NCBI RefSeq assembly: GCF_039543825.1
Contig: NZ_BAABKM010000002.1
Span: forward strand, 528,133-592,132
Length of the DNA: 64,000 bases
DNA from: Nocardioides conyzicola
GTDB taxonomy: Bacteria; Actinomycetota; Actinomycetes; Propionibacteriales; Nocardioidaceae
Reading direction: 5' to 3'
This document shows positions 44,591 through 53,292 of the stretch, one piece after another. Position 1 is the first letter of the stretch; each line of letters opens with the position of its first letter. A model generated the notes under the pieces. It did no database searches. It was given only the letters and a program-made list of their open reading frames with translations, and was not told where the DNA came from. Both the position numbers and the translations under genes were made by a program.

Positions 44591-45307
44591 TCAGCCCCGG
44601 CGTACGACCGTCAGGAGCGGGCTGTCCAGGGCGGCGACGGCGGCGAAGTACGCCGTCGCGTCGGCCTGCGGCACCGCCAGCACGAGCTGCCTGCGGCCGG
44701 CCGCACCTCCCAGCCCACCGTCGGGGCTCGGCGCGTCCACGACCGTCGCCTCCTGCAGCACGGGCGTGCCCGGCTCGCCGGTGGCCCGCTCGCCCCGCGC
44801 GGGGCTGCCGAGCAGGTAGACGTCGACGACCGACCCGGCGTGCACGGCCTGCGGGACCTGCTCCGACTCGACCGCGATCGGGAGCTCCACCGTGTCGGCA
44901 GCCTGGTCGCCAGCACCCACCGCTGCCCGTGGCAACAGCTCCCCCGCACCGACTCCGCGCACCAGCCGGAGGTCGTCCGGCAGGGTGTCGTCGACGCGGT
45001 AGTAGCCGGCCAGGTCGCCCGAGTCGGCGAACCGCACCCGGTGCACCACCAGGTCGTCCTCGGTCAGCGCCGCACCCGGCCCGGCGTCCGCGGACACCGC
45101 CCACACCGCCACGGTGTCGTCGGCCGCCGCGAGCAACCGGGACCCCGCCACCACCGAGACCGCGACGATCAGCAGACCGATCCAGAGCCGCGGATCGCGC
45201 CACCCCGGCGACGTGGCTCGCGCAGCGGGCGGCACCGCCGCCGTCACCGCCCGGCCACCGGCCCGGCGTCCGGCGTCCGGGTCGTCGTGCCTGACCCCGA
45301 GACTCAC
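44591..45307 (-). CDS. SAF-domain (CpaB/RcpC-like) membrane protein
   Basis: A 238-residue protein with one membrane helix (WIGLLIVAVSVVAGSRLLAA, about 41-60) and an extracytoplasmic SAF domain (AVWAVSADAGPGAALTEDDLVVHRV, LVRGVGAGELLPRAAV), as in CpaB/RcpC of the tad secretion system. With the CpaE-like gene it forms a two-gene tad remnant; the pilus ATPase relative lies 41 kb away and is truncated. It may instead be a small stand-alone unit, common in Nocardioides-like genomes. Confidence 0.75.
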   Translation of the reverse strand: MSLGVRHDDPDAGRRAGGRAVTAAVPPAARATSPGWRDPRLWIGLLIVAVSVVAGSRLLAAADDTVAVWAVSADAGPGAALTEDDLVVHRVRFADSGDLAGYYRVDDTLPDDLRLVRGVGAGELLPRAAVGAGDQAADTVELPIAVESEQVPQAVHAGSVVDVYLLGSPARGERATGEPGTPVLQEATVVDAPSPDGGLGGAAGRRQLVLAVPQADATAYFAAVAALDSPLLTVVRRG

Positions 45308-45405
45308 CTCGACATGATCACCCCTGCCGCCGAAACCGAAACCAGATCATCCACAGGCACGCGAGGCGGCGAGCGTCGTACCCGCCGGGATGCGACGATG
45401 GGCCC

Positions 45406-45642
45406 ATGTCCGCGACGCCACGCTTCCTGACGCTGGCCGACGTCGCCGAGGTGCTCAACACCTCGAGTGCGCAGGTCTACGCGCTCGTACGCCGCGGCGA
45501 GCTCGCTGCCATCAAGATCGGCGGCCGCGGACAGTGGCGGGTCGAGTCGGCGCAGCTCGAGGAGTTCATCCAGCGGATGTACTCCGAGACGCGCACCTTC
45601 GTCGACGAGCACCCGTTCGTCGACGCCGAGCCCGAGGCATAG
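45406..45642 (+). CDS. Small excisionase/BldC-like DNA-binding protein
   Basis: A 78-residue MerR-type HTH_17 protein: FLTLADVAEVLNTSSAQVYA is the helix-turn-helix, then a wing (IKIGGRGQWRVESAQLEEF). It resembles BldC-like regulators and phage excisionases. It is monocistronic, divergent from the SAF/CpaE-like genes and convergent with the DUF222 gene. No integrase is nearby, so a chromosomal regulatory role is more likely than excision. Confidence 0.88.
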   Translation: MSATPRFLTLADVAEVLNTSSAQVYALVRRGELAAIKIGGRGQWRVESAQLEEFIQRMYSETRTFVDEHPFVDAEPEA

Positions 45643-45653
45643 TCGGGCCTGGG

Positions 45654-46937
45654 TCAGGCGGCGAGGACGACTTCGAGGAGGTAGGTCTCCGCGGGGCTGA
45701 TCTGCCTGGTCGTCGATGGTGTCGGTGTCGGTGGCGCGGTCGACCTCATGGTGTGGCCGGTGGGCAGCCGGGTCTCGATGGTGTGGGGTTGGTCAGGTGG
45801 TCCGTTGAGGGGTCGGCTGCGCCAGCCGGGGGCTTGTTTGGTGTGGTTGCAGTGCTCGCAGAGGCCTTGGCCGTTGATGCTGGTGGTGGGGCCGCCGGTG
45901 GCGTGGTCTTCTGCGTGGTCGCGGTGGCGGATGGGGGCGTCGCAGAAGGGGGTGCGGCAGGTGCGGTCGCGGAGCTCGATGAACCGGGCGAGCGCGGTGG
46001 GGAACTCCCGGGCCACGGACTCCATCGCGACCAGGGACCCGGTGGCGGGTTTGGCGTAGAGCCGTCGGATCGCTGCCAGGTGCTCCGGGTCGACCGCGTC
46101 GGCGGGGATCGGGCCGTACCCGTGGAGCCACACGGGCTCATGTCCGCCGTCGAGGAGGGCCTGGTCGGAGATCACGACGTTGACGACCACCGGGATCTGA
46201 TCGGCTCGGGCGACGCCGGTGATGCGCTCCACGAGGGTGTCGGCCATGACCTGCCCACGGGTGCGGGGGTCGCCGGCGGACCTGGCTTGGTCCGCGATCC
46301 GGGTCAGCGTCGCCCACACCGCGACACCCTGCTTCGCGGTCAGCAGGGCGGAGAGGCGGGCCATGGTGTCGGGTGCGGGCCGCATCGAGACGTGGCGGTC
46401 CGCTTCGGCCTTGGACCGGCGGTTGACCACGGCGGCGGCGTCGGTGCGGATGACGGCCTTCTGGGTCTCCGCGGTCAGTCTGCGGTCGCCCCACCCGTCG
46501 AACGGGTACGTCCCGTCATCGTTGGGTGCGCAGATCTCGGCGTCGACCAGCGCCCGGTCCGCACGGGAGAGGCAGGAGGTCTCGCGGGTGATCAGCGTCG
46601 CCCGCCACTCGGAGATCACGCCGGCGCGCATCGCGGCCCAGAGGTGCGGCTGCTCGGCCAGGGCGTGCGCCAGCCCCAGCAGCCGCGATCCCTTCGCGGG
46701 GGACTCACGCCGGGCGTAAGCGACCAGCCCGGCGACGTCGCGGCCCTGCCGAGCAGCCGGGATGCGGTCCTGGGCGTGGCGGGTCCGGACCAGGTGGTCG
46801 AGCTGCACGGTGAGCTCGGCCTGCTGCGCTGCGATCTGAGCCTTGGTGTCCTCGAGGGCGCGGATCTGGTCGAGGAGCGCGCGTTCGTCCGCGGGCGCCG
46901 CCGTGGTGGCGGGGTCGGGGACGAGTTGCGGGGCCAT
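45654..46937 (-). CDS. DUF222/HNH endonuclease family protein, SOS-boxed
   Basis: A 427-residue relative of the protein at 23611. The DUF222 helical part runs to about 290; the HNH nuclease region follows (CRTPFCDAPIRHRDHAEDHATGG and GLCEHCNHTKQAPGW, read as two blocks). A coiled-coil-like N-terminus (LLDQIRALEDTKAQIAAQQA) precedes it. An exact TCGAAC-N4-GTTCGA LexA box lies 12 bases before the ATG, and 13E12-family genes in mycobacteria are known LexA targets, so DNA damage should induce it. Its role is unknown: homing nuclease, mobile element or damage-responsive nuclease. Confidence 0.88.
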   Translation of the reverse strand: MAPQLVPDPATTAAPADERALLDQIRALEDTKAQIAAQQAELTVQLDHLVRTRHAQDRIPAARQGRDVAGLVAYARRESPAKGSRLLGLAHALAEQPHLWAAMRAGVISEWRATLITRETSCLSRADRALVDAEICAPNDDGTYPFDGWGDRRLTAETQKAVIRTDAAAVVNRRSKAEADRHVSMRPAPDTMARLSALLTAKQGVAVWATLTRIADQARSAGDPRTRGQVMADTLVERITGVARADQIPVVVNVVISDQALLDGGHEPVWLHGYGPIPADAVDPEHLAAIRRLYAKPATGSLVAMESVAREFPTALARFIELRDRTCRTPFCDAPIRHRDHAEDHATGGPTTSINGQGLCEHCNHTKQAPGWRSRPLNGPPDQPHTIETRLPTGHTMRSTAPPTPTPSTTRQISPAETYLLEVVLAA

Positions 46938-46948
46938 GTCTCATTGTA

Positions 46949-46964
46949 TCGAACAGATGTTCGA
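46949..46964 (-). promoter_or_regulatory. LexA (SOS) box
   Basis: TCGAACAGATGTTCGA is a perfect match to the actinobacterial SOS-box pattern TCGAAC-N4-GTTCGA (palindromic, so it reads on either strand). It lies 12 bases upstream of the ATG of the DUF222/HNH gene, overlapping where the promoter must be, so LexA binding would block transcription. Confidence 0.9.
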
Positions 46965-47013
46965 ATGACAAGCCCAAGTCCAGCACTTTTCTTGGTCCAG
47001 CGAGTTGGGTGCG

Positions 47014-47380
47014 GGGGTCTCGTCGACGCTCGCTGGCGCTCGCTGCTCGACCACCGGGGTACCGGCAAGCCGGGAGGCGGCGTCGACCCGCGCCCGCCGC
47101 ACCCGCGTAGCTGCCTATCGGTCTGCCACCACTGACCACCCGCAGGCCGCGGTCAGGCTTCCGGGGTCTCGACGACGCTCGCTGGCGCTCGCTGCTCGAC
47201 CACCGGAAACCGGCAAGCCGGCAAGCCGGCAAGCCGACGAGCGGCGCCGACCCGAGACCGCCGTACCCGCGTAGCTGCCTATCGGTCTGCCACCACTGAC
47301 GACCCGCAGGCCGCCGTCAGCCTTCCGGGGTCTCGACGACGCTCGCTGGCGCTCGCTGCTCGACCACCGACCACCCGGAG
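47014..47380 (+). repeat. Tandem repeat of about 150-165 bases, two and a half copies
   Basis: Units begin at 47014, 47163 and 47327 with GGGGTCTCG-C-GACGCTCGC and continue through GCTCGCTGCTCGACCACC. The first two run on through CCGGCAAGCCGG, ACCCGCGTAGCTGCCTATCGG and TCTGCCACCACTGAC to CTTCC. Spacing is 149 and 164 bases; the second unit has an extra short CCGGCAAG reiteration. The third is cut at CCACC. This fills most of the 468-base gap between the DUF222 gene and htrA. A diverged relative lies at 24972-25090. Confidence 0.88.
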
Positions 47381-47405
47381 GCGGCTGACAGTGGAGGTGC
47401 CGGCG

Positions 47406-48689
47406 CTAGCCGACCTCGCCGTCCAGGGTGAGCTTGAGGGACCGTTGCTTCCCGTCGCGGAGGACGGTGAACTCGACGGTCTCGCCGGGCTGGTGGGTGC
47501 GGATCGCCACGATCAGAGCGATGCCGTCGGTGACCCGGGCGCCGTCGACCTCGGTGATCACGTCGCCCTTCTGCAGACCGCCGGCGGAGGCAGGCGTGTC
47601 GGGCTGGACGGAGTCGACCTCGGCGCCGGTGCCGTCGGACTTGCCGGTGCGCACCTTCGCCCCGATCACCGGGTAGCGGGCCTCACCGGTGCGCAGGATC
47701 TGGTCGGCGGTGATCTTCACCTGCTCGATCGGGATCGCGAAGCCGACACCGATGTTGCCGGACTCGCCGCCGACCGAGCCGCCGGTGGTGGCGATCGCGG
47801 AGTTGACCCCGACCACCTGCGCACGCAGGTTGACGAGCGGGCCACCCGAGTTGCCCGGGTTGATCGCGGCGTCGGTCTGGACCGCGTTGATGTACGACGA
47901 GTCGTTGCCGGAGTCGCCGGTGGTGACGGGGCGGTGCAGGGCGCTGACGATGCCCGCCGTGACCGTGGAGCTCAGCCCGAGCGGCGAGCCGATCGCGACG
48001 ACGCCCTCCCCCACGACGAGCCGGCGGGACGAGCCCAGCGCCGCCGGGACGAGACCCTTCGCCTTCGGCACGTCGAGCACGGCGAGGTCGTAGACGGGGC
48101 TGCGGCCGAGGATGGTCGCGTCGTACCGGTTGCCCTCCTGGTCGACGACCTCGATCGGGCCGTCGTCGGAGGCCGCGTCGGCGACGACGTGGTTGTTGGT
48201 GATGATGTGGCCCTGGCGGTCGAGCACGAACCCCGACCCGGTGGCTCCGCCGGCCTGGCCGTCGTACTCCGCCACGATCTGCACGGTGCTCGGGAGCATC
48301 TTCTGGGCGACCGCCGCGATCGAGCCGTTGTCTGCCGCGAGCGGCGGCTCCGAGACGGTGTCGACGTCGTCGAGGCCCCCGCTGAAGGTGCCCGGCTCGT
48401 CCCGGAGTCCTTCGTACGCCGCACCGCCGACGAGACCTCCGAGCACCCCGATCACGAGCGCGAGCACGCACACCGCCGGCCACAGCCAGGCGGGGACGCG
48501 GCCGCGGGGCGGGAGGTGCCGGTTGACGGGAGCCGGCTGCTGCCATCCGGGGTACGGCGGCGGCGCCTGGTAGGTCGGCGGCGCCCAGCCGGGCGCGGGA
48601 CCGGCCGGCGGCGGCGGGTACGGCAGCGGCTGGGTCGGCTCCGTCCCGTACGACGGGGGGCCGGACGGTGGGACGTCGTCGGGGCTCAC
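47406..48689 (-). CDS. htrA: HtrA/DegP-like membrane serine protease with PDZ domain
   Basis: A 427-residue protease: Pro-rich cytoplasmic N-terminus (1-65), one membrane helix (67-92), a trypsin-like domain with His167 (TNNHVVA), Asp201 (VYDLAVLD) and Ser281 (GNSGGPLV), then a PDZ domain (about 335-425, GGLQKGDVITEVDG). It handles misfolded exported proteins. The order htrA, anti-sigma, sigE reproduces the mycobacterial sigE locus, where HtrA is linked to envelope stress. Confidence 0.92.
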   Translation of the reverse strand: MSPDDVPPSGPPSYGTEPTQPLPYPPPPAGPAPGWAPPTYQAPPPYPGWQQPAPVNRHLPPRGRVPAWLWPAVCVLALVIGVLGGLVGGAAYEGLRDEPGTFSGGLDDVDTVSEPPLAADNGSIAAVAQKMLPSTVQIVAEYDGQAGGATGSGFVLDRQGHIITNNHVVADAASDDGPIEVVDQEGNRYDATILGRSPVYDLAVLDVPKAKGLVPAALGSSRRLVVGEGVVAIGSPLGLSSTVTAGIVSALHRPVTTGDSGNDSSYINAVQTDAAINPGNSGGPLVNLRAQVVGVNSAIATTGGSVGGESGNIGVGFAIPIEQVKITADQILRTGEARYPVIGAKVRTGKSDGTGAEVDSVQPDTPASAGGLQKGDVITEVDGARVTDGIALIVAIRTHQPGETVEFTVLRDGKQRSLKLTLDGEVG

Positions 48690-48731
48690 GGTCCCATCAT
48701 GTCCCGACGACCCAGGTCTACGCCTGGAGGG

Positions 48732-49202
48732 TCAGTGCCGGCGAGCGGCGGAGGACCCGGCGAGCGTGGGCTCGGTGGGGGTCGGGACGCGCGGGGACTG
48801 GGTGTGGGTGATCGTCGCGGGCGCCCGGCGGTCGTTGACGGGGCCGTCGGCCGGTGCGACCCCGAGCGCCAGCACCCCCATCACGGCCGCCCCGACGGCA
48901 CCGCCGCCCAGGGCGACCAGCCCGATCTGGCGGCGCCGGTGGTCGCGGCCGGCGACCAGGTAGGCGTCGCCGGGCGAGGAGGGCAGCGCACCGAGCAGGG
49001 AGCCCTTCAGGCTGTCCGGCGTCGCGGTGGTGCCGAAGGACAGGCCGGCGAGACTGGTCTTGACCCAGCCCTCGTGCTCGACCAGGTCGCGGCAGGCGTG
49101 GCAGGTGTGGACGTGCGCCCAGGCGCGCTCGGTCTCCTCCGCGGACAGCTGCCCGTCGAGCAGCGCGCTGACGCGGGTCCCGAGGTGACCGACCGGGCCC
49201 AT
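48732..49202 (-). CDS. rseA: Zinc-finger anti-sigma factor (RseA-like)
   Basis: A 156-residue anti-sigma factor. The ZAS motif reads AHVHTCHACRD (His30, Cys34, Cys37). A hydrophobic stretch (IGLVALGGGAVGAAVMGVLAL) may be a membrane anchor, and a Pro/Thr-rich tail follows. ATG 49202 overlaps the sigE stop as TGATG, the usual coupling that matches anti-sigma to sigma output. By homology it holds SigE inactive until envelope stress. Confidence 0.88.
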   Translation of the reverse strand: MGPVGHLGTRVSALLDGQLSAEETERAWAHVHTCHACRDLVEHEGWVKTSLAGLSFGTTATPDSLKGSLLGALPSSPGDAYLVAGRDHRRRQIGLVALGGGAVGAAVMGVLALGVAPADGPVNDRRAPATITHTQSPRVPTPTEPTLAGSSAARRH

Positions 49203-49795
49203 CACTGCGCGGACCCCTGACCGGACAGCAGCTGGTCGGCCTCCGGGCCGGCGTACCGGACCCGTCCGGCGACGGGCGCCCGGTGGGCCAGGGCGGTGCG
49301 CAGCATCCCGCGGCCGCGGTGGATGCGCGAGCGCACCGTCCCGAGCTTGGTGCCGAGGATCTCGGCGATCTCCTCGTAGGTGAGGCCTTCGACGTCGCAC
49401 AGCACGACCGCCGCGCGGAAGTCCGGGGGCAGCGTCGCGAGCGCGACCTCGATGTCGCCGTCGAAGGTGCGGTCGACGTACGCCAGGTCGGGCGTCGGCG
49501 CGGACGACGTCAGTCGCTCGGCGCGCTCGTCGGAGAGGGCGTCGAAGCGGATCCGCTGCTTGCGGCGGGCCTGGTCGAGGAAGAGGTTGGTGGTGATGCG
49601 GTGCAGCCAGCCCTCGAAGGTGCCCGGGGTGTACGTCGACAGCGACCGGAAGACGCGGACGAACACCTCCTGGGTGAGATCCTCGGCGTCGTGACGGTTG
49701 CCCGTCAGCCGGTAGGCCAGCCGGTAGACCCGGTCCGAGTGCTGCTCGACGATCTCGTCCCACGAAGGGACGTGCTGGTCCGGGGTCGTCTCCAC
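49202..49795 (-). CDS. sigE: ECF sigma factor SigE
   Basis: A 197-residue ECF sigma factor for envelope stress. Region 2 has [20 protein letters not shown] and [19 protein letters not shown]; region 4 has [24 protein letters not shown] start at 49795 sits right after AAGGAGG with good spacing; a longer frame to 49933 lacks a ribosome site and belongs to the leader. Neighbour order matches M. tuberculosis (O-methyltransferase divergent on one side, rseA and htrA on the other). Confidence 0.92.
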   Translation of the reverse strand: METTPDQHVPSWDEIVEQHSDRVYRLAYRLTGNRHDAEDLTQEVFVRVFRSLSTYTPGTFEGWLHRITTNLFLDQARRKQRIRFDALSDERAERLTSSAPTPDLAYVDRTFDGDIEVALATLPPDFRAAVVLCDVEGLTYEEIAEILGTKLGTVRSRIHRGRGMLRTALAHRAPVAGRVRYAGPEADQLLSGQGSAQ

Positions 49796-49980
49796 CGGGA
49801 CCTCCTTGTCGCGCTCTCGCGCTGCTCCGCCGAACAGGGCCTTGTCCTTCCTCACCGTAGGGACACGTACTGAGAGGAACCTGTGAGCCCAGTGTCCCTC
49901 TTCCGGGCTCGTCTGGGAGAACGAGCGGGGCACGGGCGGTGTTCCCGCCCGGGGCCGCGCACTCGCGATACGTTGGGCCC

Positions 49981-50631
49981 GTGAAGCCCCCGAGTTGGTC
50001 CTACGCCGAGCAGTACGTCGTCGAGGACGCGGTGCTCGCAGACGCCCGTGCCCGAGCCGCCGAGGTCGGCGTCACGCCGATCGGCGCCGGCGGGGGTGCC
50101 GCACTGCGGTTCCTCGCCTCCGTCCTCGACGCCCGCGCGGTGGTCGAGATCGGCACCGGCACCGGTGTCTCCGGCCTGTGGCTCCTGCGCGGGATGCGCG
50201 CCGACGGCGTGCTCACGACCGTCGACATCGAGACCGAGCACCAGCGCCTGGCGCGGCAGTCGTTCACCGAGGCCGGCTATGCCAACCAGCGGGCCCGGAC
50301 GATCTCGGGTGCCGCGCTCGAGGTGCTCCCCCGGCTGACCGACGGCCACTACGACCTGGTCTTCTGCGACGGCGACAAGCGCGAGTACTCCGCCTACCTG
50401 GCCGAGGCCCTGCGGCTGCTGCGCCCGGGCGGCGTGGTGGCCTTCGACAACGCCCTGTGGCACGACCGGGTGGCCGACCCCGCTCAGCGTGACGAGGAGA
50501 CCGTGGCGATCCGCGACCTCGGCCGCGAGGTCGCCGACCACGACGGCCTGGTGCAGCTGCTGCTCCCGGTCGGCGACGGCCTGCTGCTCGCCAAGAAGGA
50601 GTGGAGCCCGGACGGCGAGGTCCGGGTCTAG
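49981..50631 (+). CDS. Class I SAM-dependent O-methyltransferase
   Basis: A 216-residue methyltransferase like catechol O-methyltransferases: SAM loop [23 protein letters not shown] (ribose-binding acidic end), FCDGDKREY metal-binding Asp and FDNALWH. It is the homologue of the gene divergent from sigE in mycobacteria (Rv1220c type). TACGTT ends 6 bases before the GTG start and no Shine-Dalgarno is seen, suggesting a leaderless message. Its 3' end overlaps pepA by 4 bases. Confidence 0.9.
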   Translation: MKPPSWSYAEQYVVEDAVLADARARAAEVGVTPIGAGGGAALRFLASVLDARAVVEIGTGTGVSGLWLLRGMRADGVLTTVDIETEHQRLARQSFTEAGYANQRARTISGAALEVLPRLTDGHYDLVFCDGDKREYSAYLAEALRLLRPGGVVAFDNALWHDRVADPAQRDEETVAIRDLGREVADHDGLVQLLLPVGDGLLLAKKEWSPDGEVRV

Positions 50632-52190
50632 CCGATCCCCTTCAGGGGCTCGGGCGAGCCGAGCCACTCGAGGAGCGCCCGCGACCCGAAGCCGGTCGGC
50701 CCCTTCGTCCACTCGTAGGACTCCTCCGGGGCGTCCCCCACCGAGGCGACGTCGAGGTGGGCCCACGGGGTCTCGCCGACGAAGTGCTGGAGGAACAGGG
50801 CGGCGGTGATCGCCCCCGGTCCCCCGGGCGCGTTGTCCGCGTCGGCCACCGTCGAGGCCAGCTTGGCCTCGTAGGACTCGCTCAGCGGGAACCGCCACAG
50901 CGGCTCGCCGGCGAGCTCCGCCGCCGCGCCGACCAGGGCGGCGAGCGTGTCGTCGTTGGCGAAGTAGCCGCCGACCTGCTGCCCGAGCGCCACCTTCATC
51001 GCGCCGGTCAGCGTGGCGACGTCGACCACGACGTCGGGCTTGATCTCGCTGACGGCGTACGCCAGTCCGTCAGCGAGGACCAGCCGGCCCTCGGCGTCGG
51101 TGTTGGTGACCTCGGAGGTGCGCCCGCCGTAGTGGCGGATCACGTCACCGGGCCGCAGGGCGTTGCCGCTGACGGCGTTCTCGGCGGCCGTCACCAGCCC
51201 GACCACGCGGACCGGGCAGCCGACGGCGGCGAGCGCCGCCATCGTCGCGAGGACGACGGCACCGCCCGTCATGTCGCGCTTCATGTTGACCATGGCCTCG
51301 CCGGGCTTGATCGAGAGGCCGCCGCTGTCGAAGGTGATGCCCTTGCCCACGATCACGACCGTGGGCGTACGACGGGTGGCCTTGGCCGGCGCGTAGTCCA
51401 GCCGGATCATCCGCGGCGGCGTCGCGGACGCCTGACCGACGGCGACGATGCCGCCGAAGCCCTCGTCGGCGAGACGGCGCTCGTCCCACACGTCGTACCC
51501 GAGCCCGTGCTCGTCGGCGATCGCGCGCGCCTGCTCGGCGAGCCAGGCCGGGTTCTTCAGGTTGGAGGGCACGGTCGCGAGCATCCGCGAGCGCCAGCCG
51601 GCGCCGCCGAGGGCGACCGCGCGGGCCAGCACCGGAGCCAGGTCGGCCGGGAGGTCGGCGAGGACCACCCGGGCCACCGGCCGGTGCTCGGGCGGGCCCG
51701 AGCGCCAGTGGAACCCGAACGAGCCGAGCATCGTGCCCACCACGAACGGCGTGATCGCGTCGTCGGCGGCGATCGCCGGGATCGTCGTCGCCACCGAGGC
51801 CCGGTCACGGGTCGCGCGGGCCAGCACGGCTCCCGCGCGGCGGAAGTCCTGGGGTCGCTGCTGGCCGACGCCGACGAGCAGCACCAGCTCGAGGTCGGCG
51901 TTGTCGGTGCTGCCCAGCGGCACCGGCACGGCCGTGACCTCACCGACCTCGCCGGTCGCGTCGGCGACGTCGAGGACACCGAGCAGGTCGACGCCCAGGA
52001 GGTCGCCCAGGTCGGCCGCGCCCGGCCCCAGCAGGGGCGGGGCGCCGTCCTCACCCGGGAGGACCGGCAGTGCCACGACCTCGACCCCGGCGACACCGTG
52101 GGGCAGGGCCGTGCTCAGCGCGAAGTCGGGAGGTGAGACCTGGCTCGGAAGATGGAGCTGCGACGCCGGCACGCCGTCAGCCGACGACAT
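50628..52190 (-). CDS. pepA: Leucyl aminopeptidase, M17 family
   Basis: A 520-residue cytoplasmic aminopeptidase, normally hexameric and dimetal. The C-terminal catalytic half has GKGITFDSGGLSIKP (metal-binding Lys and Asp), MKRDMTGGA and the signature NTDAEGRL. ATG 52190 (SSADGVPASQ) is preferred because it overlaps the DUF3117 stop by 14 bases and frames further upstream lie inside that gene. Convergent with the O-methyltransferase. Confidence 0.93.
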   Translation of the reverse strand: MSSADGVPASQLHLPSQVSPPDFALSTALPHGVAGVEVVALPVLPGEDGAPPLLGPGAADLGDLLGVDLLGVLDVADATGEVGEVTAVPVPLGSTDNADLELVLLVGVGQQRPQDFRRAGAVLARATRDRASVATTIPAIAADDAITPFVVGTMLGSFGFHWRSGPPEHRPVARVVLADLPADLAPVLARAVALGGAGWRSRMLATVPSNLKNPAWLAEQARAIADEHGLGYDVWDERRLADEGFGGIVAVGQASATPPRMIRLDYAPAKATRRTPTVVIVGKGITFDSGGLSIKPGEAMVNMKRDMTGGAVVLATMAALAAVGCPVRVVGLVTAAENAVSGNALRPGDVIRHYGGRTSEVTNTDAEGRLVLADGLAYAVSEIKPDVVVDVATLTGAMKVALGQQVGGYFANDDTLAALVGAAAELAGEPLWRFPLSESYEAKLASTVADADNAPGGPGAITAALFLQHFVGETPWAHLDVASVGDAPEESYEWTKGPTGFGSRALLEWLGSPEPLKGIG

Positions 52191-52344
52191 CCTTGAGGGC
52201 ATCCCCGAGAGCGCCGGCCTCCTCGGCGTTGAGCTCGACAACGAGTCGGCCACCACCCTCTAGCGGAACGCGCATCACGATGCCGCGTCCCTCCTTGGTG
52301 ACCTCCAGCGGACCGTCGCCAGTCCGCGGCTTCATCGCCGCCAT
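52177..52344 (-). CDS. DUF3117 small protein
   Basis: A 55-residue protein, MAAMKPRTGDGPLEVTKEGR then a beta-rich body, conserved almost unchanged across Actinobacteria (Rv1211 type). Function unknown. GGAAGG precedes the ATG at 52344. It is co-transcribed with pepA by overlap. The 159 bases to the divergent paaX-like gene hold a GGATAATGG stretch that could be its -10 element. Confidence 0.9.
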   Translation of the reverse strand: MAAMKPRTGDGPLEVTKEGRGIVMRVPLEGGGRLVVELNAEEAGALGDALKDVVG

Positions 52345-52503
52345 CCGCGCACCTTCCTTCGCCTGTGAGGGACAAACGAGCCTCCGAGCGAGCCCGCTGC
52401 GCCATGTGCGCAACCATTATCCCCTATGCAGCGGTGACGTGAACCACAGGGCACGTCACCTGGGCACAACCCTAGTGTCTACGGCTGCTGGCACACTCGT
52501 CGC

Positions 52504-53280
52504 ATGCAGGCCCGGTCGGCTCTCTTCGACGTCTACGGCGACCATCTGCGCGCCCGTGGCAGCCAGGCGCCGGTGGCCGCCGTGGTCCGGATGCTCGACC
52601 CCGTCGGCATCGCGGCGCCTGCCGTCCGCACCGCGATCTCCCGGATGGTGATGCAGGGCTGGCTCGAGCCGATCCAGCTGAGCGGCGGGCGCGGCTACCG
52701 GACCACCGAGCGGGCCAACCGCCGCCTCGACGAGGCTGGCGACCGGGTCTACCGGCGACACCTGCCCAGCTGGGACGGCCGCTGGCACCTCGTGTTCGTC
52801 GAGCCGCCGACGGTCCGCGCCCCCCGCAGCCGGCTCCGGGCCGACCTGACCTTCGTGGGGTACGCCGAGCTCGTCGACAACGTCTGGGTCAGCCCGTTCG
52901 CCCGGGCCGAGCTCGACTCGATCCTCGAGCGCTCCGGCGCCACGGCCCGGACCGCCTGGGCCGACCGGTTCGACCCCGAGCCCACCGGCGCCTGGGACCT
53001 GAGCCGGCTGCGGACGGCGTACGACGGCTGGCTGGCCTCGGCCGACGGACTGGTCGTGCGGCACCTCGACGCCCACGACGACGAGGACGAGGCGGCGTTC
53101 GCGGCCCGCTTCCACCTGGTCCACGAGTGGCGGAAGTTCCTCTTCGCCGACCCCGGACTGCCCGACGCGCTGCTGCCCGGCGACTGGCCGGGGCGGGAGG
53201 CGGCGGTGCTGTTCGCCGAGGAGGCGACCCGCCTCAAGCCAGGCGCTGACCGCTTCGTGGCCCGCTGCCTGGGCGCCTGA
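52504..53280 (+). CDS. paaX: PaaX-family transcriptional regulator
   Basis: A 258-residue repressor of the PaaX family, GntR-like winged helix at the N-terminus (SALFDVYGDHLRARG, PAVRTAISRMVMQGWLEP), a central domain with WHLVFVEPP and a C-terminal LVHEWRKFLFADPGLPDALLP block. PaaX responds to phenylacetyl-CoA. Only one paa-like gene (enoyl-CoA hydratase) follows. TAGTGT at 52473-52478 could be its -10, leaving a short leader without a ribosome site. Confidence 0.92.
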   Translation: MQARSALFDVYGDHLRARGSQAPVAAVVRMLDPVGIAAPAVRTAISRMVMQGWLEPIQLSGGRGYRTTERANRRLDEAGDRVYRRHLPSWDGRWHLVFVEPPTVRAPRSRLRADLTFVGYAELVDNVWVSPFARAELDSILERSGATARTAWADRFDPEPTGAWDLSRLRTAYDGWLASADGLVVRHLDAHDDEDEAAFAARFHLVHEWRKFLFADPGLPDALLPGDWPGREAAVLFAEEATRLKPGADRFVARCLGA

Positions 53281-53292
53281 CAGGATGCACCC

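Noticed and set aside
45406..45642. Prophage excisionase
   Set aside because: The HTH_17 fold fits, but no integrase, attachment repeat or phage gene is nearby; BldC-like regulators share this fold.
47014..47380. CRISPR array
   Set aside because: The repeat units are about 150 bases long and contiguous with only two and a half copies; there are no short uniform repeats, unique spacers or cas genes.
49796..49933. 46-residue N-terminal extension of SigE from GTG 49933
   Set aside because: No ribosome site precedes it and it lacks sigma-factor homology, whereas AAGGAGG is placed correctly for GTG 49795.
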